9,877 nt of DNA from Syntrophales bacterium. GTDB taxonomy: Bacteria; Desulfobacterota; Syntrophia; Syntrophales; UBA2251. Location of the stretch: NCBI GenBank assembly GCA_023230905.1, contig JALNWL010000084.1:1-9877 (forward strand), given 5' to 3'. The translations under genes were made by a program, and so were the position numbers. The notes under the pieces were generated by a model. That model had not been told where the DNA came from, searched no databases, and was given only the letters and a program-made list of their open reading frames with translations. This document shows positions 1 to 6,267 of this stretch, one piece after another (the first letter of the stretch is position 1; each line of letters starts with the position of its first letter).

Positions 1-587
1 CCCGTGAAGCCCCAGCACATCCTCAGATTCGCCGCGGCGGCGAAGTGGACGGTCTTGTAGTAGCCCATATGCGGGATGAAGTGGTAGGGAAAGAGATTCA
101 TGACCATGTCGCCCGGTTCCATGTAGCAGATCTTGCAACCGATCTGAAACATCCAGCACTGCATGAACATGTCGTACGTGGTGTTGAAGAACGGGGAGGG
201 CATGCCGGTTGTCGTGCCCGTCGTATAGAGCACCTCATACATGATGTAATCCAGCATGTTGGCCGGGTCCATATCCAGTCTGAAGGACATGCCGCGGTCC
301 TTCATGAATTCCTCCTTGCTCGTCAGCGGGACCTTGACCAGGTCGTCCACGGTTCGGATGGACTTGGGATCCAGGCCCCATTCCTTGAATTTGGCGCGGT
401 AGTGAGGACTGAACTTTTCCAGGCGATCCATCTGTTTGACCAGGTTTTCATTCTGCATGGTCCTGAGTTTTTCCGCCGGGAAGAAAAGCGCATCCGTGGC
501 CATCGTGGCTTCCCACGCGGGATGGCTTTTGATCCAGGCCCTGATTTCCTCTTTGTTCTTCGGTATCGTGAACGGTTTGTTCGGCAT
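1..587 (-). CDS. Phenylacetate-CoA ligase-like AMP-forming enzyme, N-terminal part (runs off left edge)
   Basis: This frame is open from ATG at 587 to the left edge, giving 195 full codons with no stop, so only the N-terminal half is present. An AMP-binding P-loop of the adenylate-forming superfamily is visible at residues 121-128 (YTTGTTTG). The preceding segment, with HYRAKFKEWG near residues 62-71 and DDLVKVPLTSKEEF near 81-94, is the style of the PaaK/phenylacetate-CoA ligase branch (about 430 residues) rather than the longer acyl-CoA synthetases. Such enzymes make an acyl-adenylate and then an acyl-CoA from an often aromatic carboxylic acid in the cytoplasm. The start is supported by a purine-rich ribosome site (GAGGAGAGGG) just upstream. 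The gene lies downstream of the terminator of the DUF2147 gene, so it is probably a separate transcript. The substrate is unknown and the C-terminal catalytic lysine region is outside the window. Confidence 0.85.
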   Translation of the reverse strand, partial: MPNKPFTIPKNKEEIRAWIKSHPAWEATMATDALFFPAEKLRTMQNENLVKQMDRLEKFSPHYRAKFKEWGLDPKSIRTVDDLVKVPLTSKEEFMKDRGMSFRLDMDPANMLDYIMYEVLYTTGTTTGMPSPFFNTTYDMFMQCWMFQIGCKICYMEPGDMVMNLFPYHFIPHMGYYKTVHFAAAANLRMCWGFT

Positions 588-733
588 CTTTTCCCTCTCC
601 TCAAAAAATGATCGTATCGGTTTTCCCGACCCCCGACCCTCTGGGGGAAGCAATATCCCCCGGTTTGCGCGCCGTCCAACCGGCCGGCGCCGGCGTGCTT
701 TCATTCCGGGACGTCTCGCCTCCGCGGTCCCGC
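588..733. promoter_or_regulatory. Leader/intergenic region ahead of the PaaK-like ligase, with GC palindromes
   Basis: This stretch separates the terminator at 734-762 from the ligase start at 587 and must hold the ligase promoter if that gene has its own. I see only a weak minus-strand candidate: TTGGAC, then a 16-base gap, then GATATT. It also contains a perfect 12-bp palindrome (GCCGGCGCCGGC, 683-694) and a G5/C5 hairpin (643-647 with 657-661, 9-base loop) in the predicted leader. Neither has a U-tract, so neither looks like a terminator. The function is unproven. Confidence 0.3.
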
Positions 734-762
734 AAAAAAAGGGGACCCGTGGGTGGGCCCCC
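734..762 (-). terminator. Intrinsic (Rho-independent) terminator of the DUF2147 gene
   Basis: On the minus strand, bases 762 to 741 form an 8-bp stem: GGGGG-CCC pairs with GGG-TCCCC (one G-U pair) around a 6-base loop. It is followed at once by seven U residues (the A run at 734-740). It begins 40 bases past the DUF2147 stop codon. This is a textbook intrinsic terminator in the minus direction and isolates the upstream genes from the PaaK-like ligase. Confidence 0.88.
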
Positions 763-802
763 TCATTTCTTCATGGCTGTGCGGAGTCACGTTTGACCGC
801 CA

Positions 803-1237
803 TCATTCGACCCTCAGCCAGGTTTGCCCCTTGCAGATGAACGAAATGCATCCGGAGGCCTTCAGCTTCTTGCCGCCTTCGACCACCTTGAGCTTGCCCT
901 TGTAGATCTTCCCGGAGCCGGGATCGAGGATGGTGCCGCCGGTGTATTCATCGCCGTCCGCCTTGAGCCCCTTGATGAAGACCATCCCGACGATGGGCTT
1001 CCCCTTATCGGCGCCCTCGCACTTGTCGCAGACCTTGTTCTTGTCCGCCGGGTTTAGCATTTCGAGAAATTTCCCGTAAATCTTTCCGTTCTGCTCGTAG
1101 ACCTCGACGATGGACTTGGCCTTGCCGTCCTTTTCGTCGATCGTCTTCCACTTGCCGATCGGTGACGCCGCCCAGAGCGGTGCCGCGGCGAACACCAACG
1201 CCGCCATGATGACCGTCTCCAACGCAATTCTCTTCAC
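803..1237 (-). CDS. DUF2147 family exported small protein
   Basis: A 144-residue protein. A GTG start at 1237 is chosen because GGAGGAGG sits 7 bases upstream and because the protein then begins with a clean signal peptide: KR at residues 2-3, a hydrophobic core at about 8-20, and an AxA-like site near LWA (22-23). Longer in-frame starts add only arginine-rich sequence with no signal. The mature part matches DUF2147: GKWKTID (28-34), a KSIVEVYEQNGKIYGK stretch (41-56), a CxxC pair (Cys70, Cys73), then KPIVGMVFIKGL and ILDPGSGKIYKGKL, ending in the tryptophan-containing QTWLRVE. The family is predicted to be periplasmic or outer-envelope and beta-rich, with no firm biochemical role. It lies downstream of the acyl-CoA synthetase but has its own candidate promoter and a strong terminator, so it may be an independent unit unrelated to CoA metabolism. 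Confidence 0.9.
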   Translation of the reverse strand: MKRIALETVIMAALVFAAAPLWAASPIGKWKTIDEKDGKAKSIVEVYEQNGKIYGKFLEMLNPADKNKVCDKCEGADKGKPIVGMVFIKGLKADGDEYTGGTILDPGSGKIYKGKLKVVEGGKKLKASGCISFICKGQTWLRVE

Positions 1238-1332
1238 CTTCAAACCTCCTCCTCCAGAATTGAGTCTCAGCCGCCGGTGACAGATGACCTTCCAGCACGG
1301 ATGGACGAGACTTTGCACGCACCTCGAAAACG

Positions 1333-1350
1333 GCCGGCCGAGGCGCCGGC
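1333..1350 (-). other. GCCGGC hairpin in the DUF2147 leader
   Basis: GCCGGC at 1333-1338 pairs with GCCGGC at 1345-1350 around a 6-base loop. On the minus strand it is followed by CG and then four T residues. It could act as a weak terminator for transcripts coming from the acyl-CoA synthetase, or as a leader structure of the DUF2147 mRNA, since it lies between that gene's candidate promoter and its start. The U-tract is too short for a confident terminator call. Confidence 0.3.
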
Positions 1351-1413
1351 GTCCGGGAGCGGTGTCGGCGCGAATCGCCAAGGCGTATGACTGACCGGTC
1401 GATCGCGTCGGTG

Positions 1414-1442
1414 GACATAGACGAAATCGTTTCCCGTGTCAA
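1414..1442 (-). promoter_or_regulatory. Candidate sigma-70 promoter for the DUF2147 gene
   Basis: On the minus strand a perfect -35 hexamer TTGACA (1437-1442) is followed, after exactly 17 bases, by TATGTC (1414-1419), which matches the first three consensus -10 bases. It lies just past the stop codon of the acyl-CoA synthetase and would give a leader of roughly 170 bases before the GTG at 1237. The call rests on consensus matching only. Confidence 0.5.
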
Positions 1443-1464
1443 GAAATTCAGGAACGTTTCCCAT

Positions 1465-3006
1465 TCAGATCTGTTCGTGAACGATGCGCCGGATCTCGCG
1501 CTTCAAGATCTTCCCCAGCCCCGTCTTGGGCAGGGCGTCGAAGATGAAGATCTTCTTCGGCGCCACGAAGGGGTGGAGGTGTTCGCCCAGGTAGGCCAGC
1601 AGCTCCTCCTCCGTGGCCTTCATCCCGGGCTTCAGGGTGACGGCCGCCGCCACCTCCTCGTGATATTTGGGGTCCGGGATGGCGATGACGGCGCACTCCC
1701 AGATGGCGGGATGCTTGTAGAGCCAGCCCTCGGCCACGCCGGGATCGATATTCTCGCCGCCCTTGATGATCAGGTCCTTCAGGCGTCCGGTGATGAACAG
1801 ATCGCCGTCCTCGTCGAGGCGGCCCAGGTCGCCCGTGTGCAGCCAGCCGTCAATGATGGCCGAGGCGGTCTCCTGGGGCTTGTTCAGGTAGCCGTTCATG
1901 AGGCAGTCCCCCCGGCAGACGATCTCTCCCTCCTCGCCGGGCGGAAGGGCCTTGCCCTGAAAATCCACGATCTTCAGCGCGATCCCCGGCAGGGCCGCCC
2001 CGACGCTGCCGGGCTTGCGCGGCCGGTCCAGACGCTGGCGGGTGATGGACCCGCCCACCTCCGTGCAGCCGTAGCCCTGGGTGATCTCCATCTTGAAGGC
2101 CCGCTGGGCCTGGTTCAGGGTTTCCATGGCCAGCGGGCCGCCGGAGCAGATCAAGAGCACCAGGGACGACAGGTCGTCGATCTCCGGCTTGTGGACCATG
2201 AGGAGATAGATGAGCATCGTCGGGACGACGGAGACGTAATTCGCCTTGTAGTCGCGGATGACGTCGAGCACCCGGCGCGGGTCGAAGGGCTGCATCACGA
2301 CGCACACCCCACCCCCCTTGTTCCCCTCCGTGATGCTCAACACCCCGTAGATGTGGTTCATGGGGACGGTGGTCAGGACCCGGCCTCCGACCTTCCCGCC
2401 CCAGACCATCTGGCCGCTCGTGAACTGGAACCTGAACGTCCGGTGGCTGAGCAGGACGCCCTTCGGGAAGCCCGTGGTCCCGGAGGTGTACATCAGGACG
2501 GCGATTTCGCGATCGGGATCGACGTCGACGGCGTCGCCGCGGCCGTCGTCCTCCGTCAGGAGGCTTTCGTACGGGACGATGTTGTCGCCTTCGCCCTCCC
2601 CGATCAGGACGATCCGCTCGACGGACGGCAATCCCTTCGCCGCCTCCAGGACCTTCGGCAGCAGATTGGCCTCCGTGAGGATGACCTTGCAGCCCGAGTC
2701 TTTCAGGATGTATCGGATCTCCGCCGCCGTGAGCATGTAGATGATGGGCAGGTAGGTGGCGCCCATGCGGTTGATGCCGTTGATGATCTCGATGATCTCC
2801 AGGACGTTGCTCAGGACCGAGCCCACGATGTCCCCCCGCTTCACGCCGATCTTCTGCAGCCCCACGGAAAAGCGGCGGGCGCGGACGAGGATTTCCCTGT
2901 TGGTCAGGATCTTCTCGCCCTCGTACCCCAGGTAGATCAGGTAGTCGTATTCGCCATAGGTTTCGATGTTCAGGTCGAGAATGGAGCTGATGTTGCTGTT
3001 TTCCAT
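1465..3006 (-). CDS. Class I adenylate-forming acyl-CoA synthetase (AMP-forming)
   Basis: A complete 513-residue enzyme of the acyl-CoA synthetase family. It activates a carboxylic acid with ATP to an acyl-adenylate and then transfers it to CoA in the cytoplasm. All core motifs are visible: the P-loop YTSGTTGFPKG (173-183), GYGCTEVGG (311-319), TGDL (391-394), the hinge/A8 segment GRLKDLIIKGGENI (407-420), and the A10 catalytic lysine Lys499 in PKTGLGKILKRE. Length and motifs fit a medium/long-chain or aryl-CoA ligase; the sequence does not tell the substrate. ATG at 3006 is preferred over an in-frame ATG 90 bases upstream because AAGGGGGG lies 9 to 10 bases ahead of it and the extra 30 residues are unlike the family. 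It is 76 bases downstream of the selenoprotein gene on the same strand with no terminator between them, so the two are probably cotranscribed. Confidence 0.93.
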   Translation of the reverse strand: MENSNISSILDLNIETYGEYDYLIYLGYEGEKILTNREILVRARRFSVGLQKIGVKRGDIVGSVLSNVLEIIEIINGINRMGATYLPIIYMLTAAEIRYILKDSGCKVILTEANLLPKVLEAAKGLPSVERIVLIGEGEGDNIVPYESLLTEDDGRGDAVDVDPDREIAVLMYTSGTTGFPKGVLLSHRTFRFQFTSGQMVWGGKVGGRVLTTVPMNHIYGVLSITEGNKGGGVCVVMQPFDPRRVLDVIRDYKANYVSVVPTMLIYLLMVHKPEIDDLSSLVLLICSGGPLAMETLNQAQRAFKMEITQGYGCTEVGGSITRQRLDRPRKPGSVGAALPGIALKIVDFQGKALPPGEEGEIVCRGDCLMNGYLNKPQETASAIIDGWLHTGDLGRLDEDGDLFITGRLKDLIIKGGENIDPGVAEGWLYKHPAIWECAVIAIPDPKYHEEVAAAVTLKPGMKATEEELLAYLGEHLHPFVAPKKIFIFDALPKTGLGKILKREIRRIVHEQI

Positions 3007-3082
3007 GAAGCGCTTTCCCCCCTTCGGTTGCTTATGGCGCCGGCTTCCTGACGGTGACTGCAAAAACCATGGGTGGGAATGC

Positions 3083-3847
3083 TCACGCCCCGGCAAGCCA
3101 GAACGGGTCGTCCCACGCGTAGGGAAGCGCGACGATGGCGCCGGGTGTGTTGATCTCGCGGGCGCCGCCCAGGGCGTCCTTCAGGATGGCCGTCTGATTT
3201 GCTCGGTCGAACGGTTTGCCCGAGGTATGGCCGAGCGGGTAGTTGATAAAAAAGGTCCGCGGCGGCTTGACGAGCGTCGTCAGGTCGTAGGCCGAGGACA
3301 GGGACACGGTCGGGATGCCTTTCTCTTCGAGGGTTCGGGCGATCAATCCCACGGATTGATGGCAGAGTGGTCAGGCGGGCACCAGCAGGACGAGGTCGGC
3401 CTTCATCGCCTCGATGCGGGCCGTCATCGCGGGGATCATCTCGCCGAGGAACTGGGTCTTGCGGAAGACGCGGCCCATGAAGGTCAGGTGGAACGGCGTG
3501 AGCCCGCCGATGAACCCCTCGGCGGCGAGCTCCCGCAGCCGCTCGATGGGAAAGACGCAGTTGACGTCTTGTTCCGCGTCCCGGTGATCGTAGTAGTCGT
3601 GGCTGATCGCCAGGTCGCGTACGTCCGTGTCCGCGGGGATCTCGCGGAAGGACAGGTCGTTTTTGTCGGGCTTGAACGGGGCCTGATCCTTGCGGTACAT
3701 GCCGCTCGAGCTGATCATCGCGACGGCGCTCTCCGCCAGGGGCTTGACGATGGGCGTCCAGGGGACGGAATCGTTGACCGTCCACTGGTAAGGGGGTTGA
3801 TCCGGAAACATGGACTGCACGACATCGACGTACTTGAGGTACTTCAT
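3083..3847 (-). CDS. GrdB/PrdB-family selenoprotein, with in-frame UGA = Sec159 (glycine/sarcosine/betaine/D-proline reductase selenoprotein B family)
   Basis: The frame runs from ATG at 3847 (GGAGGG ribosome site 5 bases upstream) to the TGA at 3083-3085, with one internal TGA at 3371-3373. Read as selenocysteine, this gives a 254-residue protein, close to PrdB size and much shorter than GrdB (about 430). The segment before it (GGLTPFHLTFMGRVFRK, 114-130, then DLVLLVPA, 151-158) and the segment after it (PLCHQSVGLIARTLEEKGIP, 160-179; PPRTFFINYPLGHTSGKPF) join seamlessly into this family. The result is a U159-P-L-C162 redox motif, and homologues with Cys at this site are known. A stem-loop fitting a bacterial SECIS follows the UGA. 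In characterised members the selenol attacks the substrate together with pyruvoyl-containing partner subunits; none is encoded here, so the reaction is unknown. It is probably the first gene of an operon with the acyl-CoA synthetase. A frameshift or nonsense pseudogene is the alternative, and is unlikely. Confidence 0.88.
3339..3363 (-). promoter_or_regulatory. Candidate bacterial SECIS element for Sec159
   Basis: Immediately after the internal UGA, the minus-strand RNA forms an 8-bp perfect stem, AUCAAUCC (3360-3353) with GGAUUGAU (3349-3342), closed by the loop GUG (3352-3350). If the top C-G pair opens, the loop is CGUGG. Two further G-C pairs extend the stem beyond a C-C mismatch. The apical loop starts 18 bases after the UGA and carries a G at its first or second position. 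This agrees with the general bacterial SECIS layout (16-37 bases of spacing, short upper stem, G in the loop). It is inside the coding sequence, as bacterial SECIS elements must be. Confidence 0.75.
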
Positions 3848-3878
3848 CGCTCCCTCCTTCCGGTCCGAATGTATGCAA

Positions 3879-3908
3879 AATCTAACCGATATCTCTGAAA
3901 GATGCCAA
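3879..3908 (-). promoter_or_regulatory. Candidate promoter of the selenoprotein/acyl-CoA synthetase operon
   Basis: On the minus strand TTGGCA (3903-3908, five of six -35 bases) and TAGATT (3879-3884, four of six -10 bases) are 18 bases apart. Transcription would start about 25 bases ahead of the ATG at 3847, leaving room for the GGAGGG ribosome site. This is a consensus-only call. Confidence 0.4.
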
Positions 3909-3941
3909 CAAAAAGTCGGGGCGTGAAGGTTTCGTCGCGAA

Positions 3942-3992
3942 TTGGCCGAATGATCACGAATGATCCTTGACGACGGGGCAAAAATCGGCCAA
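3942..3992. repeat. 8-bp inverted repeat in the divergent promoter region
   Basis: TTGGCCGA (3942-3949) and TCGGCCAA (3985-3992) are perfect reverse complements separated by 35 bases. The space between contains a GAATGATC direct repeat (3948-3955 and 3959-3966) and a plus-strand TTGACG (3967-3972) that could be a -35 for the YitT gene, paired with a poor AAAGAT -10 at 3991-3996. Its place between divergent genes suggests operator half-sites, but the spacing is long and no regulator gene is nearby. Confidence 0.3.
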
Positions 3993-4103
3993 AGATAAGT
4001 AACAACGTTTGGAAAACGTCCGCGGGTGGCGAAGGGCGACGAGGCCTTTGCGGGGAAGCGGCGGGTATTCCATGCGCACGGCCCTGCGAGGAAGAGACAG
4101 GGA

Positions 4104-5006
4104 ATGAAGGATGGAATGAGGATGACGAAGGAAAGCAAACACACGCTGGCCGCCCTGTGGCCGACCATTCGACAGGCCGCCTGGACCTGCATCCTGCTCG
4201 CCGCGGGCAGTGCCATCTGCGCGGCGGCGGTCAACGGTATCCTGATTCCCCGGGAGTTCGTGAGCGGCGGTTTCACGGGACTCGCCCTCGTCCTGCATTA
4301 CCTCTGGCCCCTGCTTCCCGTGTCCGTCCTGTATTTCCTCTTCAACGTGCCCCTGTTCGTCGCGAGCTGGTTCTTCGTGGGCCGGCGGTTCTTCGCCTAC
4401 AGCGTCGTCGGGATGGCGGTATATGCCGTCACTCTGGACTGGGTGCGGCTCCCGATCCCGGTGACGGACCCCCTCCTCTCGGCGCTTCTGGCCGGGATCC
4501 TGATGGGAATCGGGATGGGGATCATCCTCCGGTCCACGGGCTCCGCCGGCGGGACGGACATCCTGTCGGTCATCCTCTACCAGCGCTGGTCCGTGCGTCC
4601 GGGGGCGACGATCCTGGCATCAAACCTCCTCATTCTCATCCTCTCCCTGATTTTCTTCTCCCTGGAGATCGTCCTGTACACCCTGATCTACCTGTACGTG
4701 TCCTCCCAGATCATCGACATCGTCGTGATGGGTCTGAGCCGGCGCAAGGTTGTCTTCGTCATCTCGCGCGAGTGGGAGGCCATCTCCAGACGAGTCCTGA
4801 AAGAGATCGACCGGGGGCTCACCATCCTGCACGGCGAAGGGGGATACTCGGGCCACCGGCAGCAGGTCCTCTACACGGTCGTGACCTTCCGGGAACTGGG
4901 GCTCCTGAAACGCATCGTCCGCGAGGCTGACCCGGCGGCCTTCGTCGTTGTGACCGATACCCAGGAGGTCATGGGCCCACGCATCGGAAACCAGCCCCCT
5001 TGGTAG
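4104..5006 (+). CDS. YitT family membrane protein (DUF161 membrane part plus C-terminal DUF2179 domain)
   Basis: A 300-residue protein with about six hydrophobic segments in residues 20-210 (roughly 25-47, 55-72, 74-93, 97-113, 125-142 and 173-207). It carries the family's small-residue motifs: VSGGFTGLA (53-61), where this family typically has a Gly-rich turn, and SAGGTDILS (147-155). The C-terminal cytosolic part (about 214-292) fits DUF2179, with RGLTILHGEGGYSG (237-250) and VTDTQEVMG near the end. YitT proteins are widespread inner-membrane proteins; some roles, including transport, have been proposed but the function is not settled. The start is uncertain: ATG at 4104 has GAGGA 11 bases upstream, and in-frame ATGs at 4116 and 4122 (the latter behind AAGGA) are equally possible. 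The open frame upstream of 4104 is arginine- and glycine-rich and does not look coding. It is transcribed away from the selenoprotein operon. Confidence 0.9.
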   Translation: MKDGMRMTKESKHTLAALWPTIRQAAWTCILLAAGSAICAAAVNGILIPREFVSGGFTGLALVLHYLWPLLPVSVLYFLFNVPLFVASWFFVGRRFFAYSVVGMAVYAVTLDWVRLPIPVTDPLLSALLAGILMGIGMGIILRSTGSAGGTDILSVILYQRWSVRPGATILASNLLILILSLIFFSLEIVLYTLIYLYVSSQIIDIVVMGLSRRKVVFVISREWEAISRRVLKEIDRGLTILHGEGGYSGHRQQVLYTVVTFRELGLLKRIVREADPAAFVVVTDTQEVMGPRIGNQPPW

Positions 5007-5220
5007 GGCAGGCGGCGGGGTCGCCTTCTCCCGCCCCGGAGGCGAGATGGAAGCCCGCCTCAAGGTCTGGCCCTGGTCCGGTGAGGAAGTCCGATCTGCC
5101 CCGCTGAGGTGCCGCCGGGCAGGGCGTAAAAAAGGTGTTCAGAAATGCGAAATTCAGGTGAGGAAAAATCGGCTTGGGGTTAAGGTCGATCGTCCGTCAA
5201 ACCAAATCAAGGAGGAACAC
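5007..5220 (+). other. Leader/intergenic region upstream of the CoA-transferase operon
   Basis: This is 214 bases between YitT and the CoA-transferase alpha subunit. A GGCGGG/CCCGCC hairpin with no U-tract lies just after the YitT stop and is not a convincing terminator. I find no good sigma-70 or sigma-54 promoter and no riboswitch I recognise. Just before the ATG at 5221 is a strong AAGGAGG ribosome site. The frame stays open upstream of 5221, but that translation is not protein-like. Confidence 0.4.
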
Positions 5221-6267
5221 ATGTCTGTCACAGAAAACAAGGTCATGACGGCGAAGGAGGCCATCGGCCGCTTCGTCAAGGACGGTGACCACCTGGTCAT
5301 AGGCAACTACACGGTGGGGACCTGCGCCGCCCTCGTTTTCGAGGTCATCCGGCAGCAGCGGAAGGGCCTGACGCTCTACTCGCAGTCCGGCGTCTTCGAC
5401 GTGGAGGTGCTCGTCGGGGGCGGGTGCGTGGACCGGCTTGTGTCCACCTACGTCTACCGGGCCGGCGGCAAGGAGGGCGGCTCGGCCGTGGAACGCGCGA
5501 TGAAGGCGGGGACGCTCGAAATGGAGGACTACACGAACTTCCAGTACAACGCCCGGCTCGTGGCGGGCATGCACGGGTTTTCCTTCATGCAAGTCCTCGA
5601 GGGCGCGATGGTCACGGACCTGTTCAACAAGCGCTCGTTTTTGGGCGACGACAAGTACCGGGTCATCCCCTGCCCGTACACGGGCAAGCAGATCCTCACC
5701 GTGCCCGCGGCGAACCCGGACGTCTGCATCGTGCACGTCCAGCGGGCCGACCGCTTCGGCAACGCCCAGTACTGGGGCGCCCTGGGCAGCGTCGCCGCCG
5801 CGGCGCTGGCGAGCAAGCGCATCGTCGTGTCCTGTGAGGAGATTGTGGAGCACGACATCATCCAGTCGAGCCCCCACCTGACCGTCATCCCCGGCTACCG
5901 GGTGGACGCGGTCGTGGAGATCCCCTTCGGGGCGCATCCCACCGAGGTGCTCGGGTACTACAACCTCGACCGCCTGATGTACGCCCTGTTCTTCATGTCG
6001 GACATGAACGGCGACGGGCTCAAGGCCTGGATGGACGAATGGGTCTACGGCTGCGTGGACCGGCACGCCTACCTGGACCACTACATGGCCAAGCACGGCG
6101 CCGAGTCGCTCGACGCCATCCGGGCGAAGGCCTACTACTCCGCGCCGGCGAACTACGGCGCCGCCTACACCTCGTGCTGGGACAACGAGGACAGGGAACG
6201 CAGCATGGGCGTCACGCTCGCGGAGATGGAAAGAATCCTGGAGGAAAGGGGACTGCTCAATGGCTAA
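5221..6267 (+). CDS. CoA-transferase family I, alpha (A) subunit, glutaconate CoA-transferase type
   Basis: A 348-residue protein of the GctA/family I CoA-transferase alpha subunit type. Visible landmarks are VIGNYTVGTCAALVFE (26-41), where family members have the glycine-rich CoA-site turn, QRADRFGNAQYWG (174-186), the CEEIVEHDIIQ segment (205-215), and VIPGYRVDAVVEIPFGAHPTE (222-242). The last two are very typical of the glutaconate/CoA-transferase branch. With its beta partner it would move CoA between acyl-CoA and a free acid in the cytoplasm; the ring-cleaving hydrolase IpdA of steroid catabolism is a homologous alternative. ATG at 5221 is supported by AAGGAGG 6 bases upstream. The last 8 bases overlap the next gene, which suggests translational coupling of equal subunits. 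Acid activation without ATP complements the two AMP-forming ligases upstream. Confidence 0.93.
   Translation: MSVTENKVMTAKEAIGRFVKDGDHLVIGNYTVGTCAALVFEVIRQQRKGLTLYSQSGVFDVEVLVGGGCVDRLVSTYVYRAGGKEGGSAVERAMKAGTLEMEDYTNFQYNARLVAGMHGFSFMQVLEGAMVTDLFNKRSFLGDDKYRVIPCPYTGKQILTVPAANPDVCIVHVQRADRFGNAQYWGALGSVAAAALASKRIVVSCEEIVEHDIIQSSPHLTVIPGYRVDAVVEIPFGAHPTEVLGYYNLDRLMYALFFMSDMNGDGLKAWMDEWVYGCVDRHAYLDHYMAKHGAESLDAIRAKAYYSAPANYGAAYTSCWDNEDRERSMGVTLAEMERILEERGLLNG

Noticed and set aside
1387..3051. A 554-residue open frame on the plus strand opposite the acyl-CoA synthetase
   Set aside because: It is antisense to a clear enzyme, has low-complexity Asp/His/Arg/Val-rich composition from GC-rich codon shadowing, and shows no family motif.
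3083..3373. Reading the selenoprotein region as two genes or as a nonsense-mutated pseudogene
   Set aside because: The frame is unbroken, the stop is specifically TGA in a UxxC context, and a SECIS-like hairpin follows. A random nonsense mutation would not bring these together.
3975..3992. TTGGCCGATTTTTGCC on the minus strand as a sigma-54 promoter
   Set aside because: The GG-to-GC spacing is 9 bases, not the required 10, and the -24 element is only partly matched.
5013..5036. GGCGGG/CCCGCC hairpin after YitT as a terminator
   Set aside because: It has a long loop and no U-tract after it; in this GC-rich DNA such a pairing is expected by chance.
5083..5093. GAGGAAGTCCG, resembling a conserved RNase P RNA segment
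   Set aside because: Only this short match is present. The roughly 200-base intergenic space is too short for RNase P RNA, and the other conserved segments are absent.
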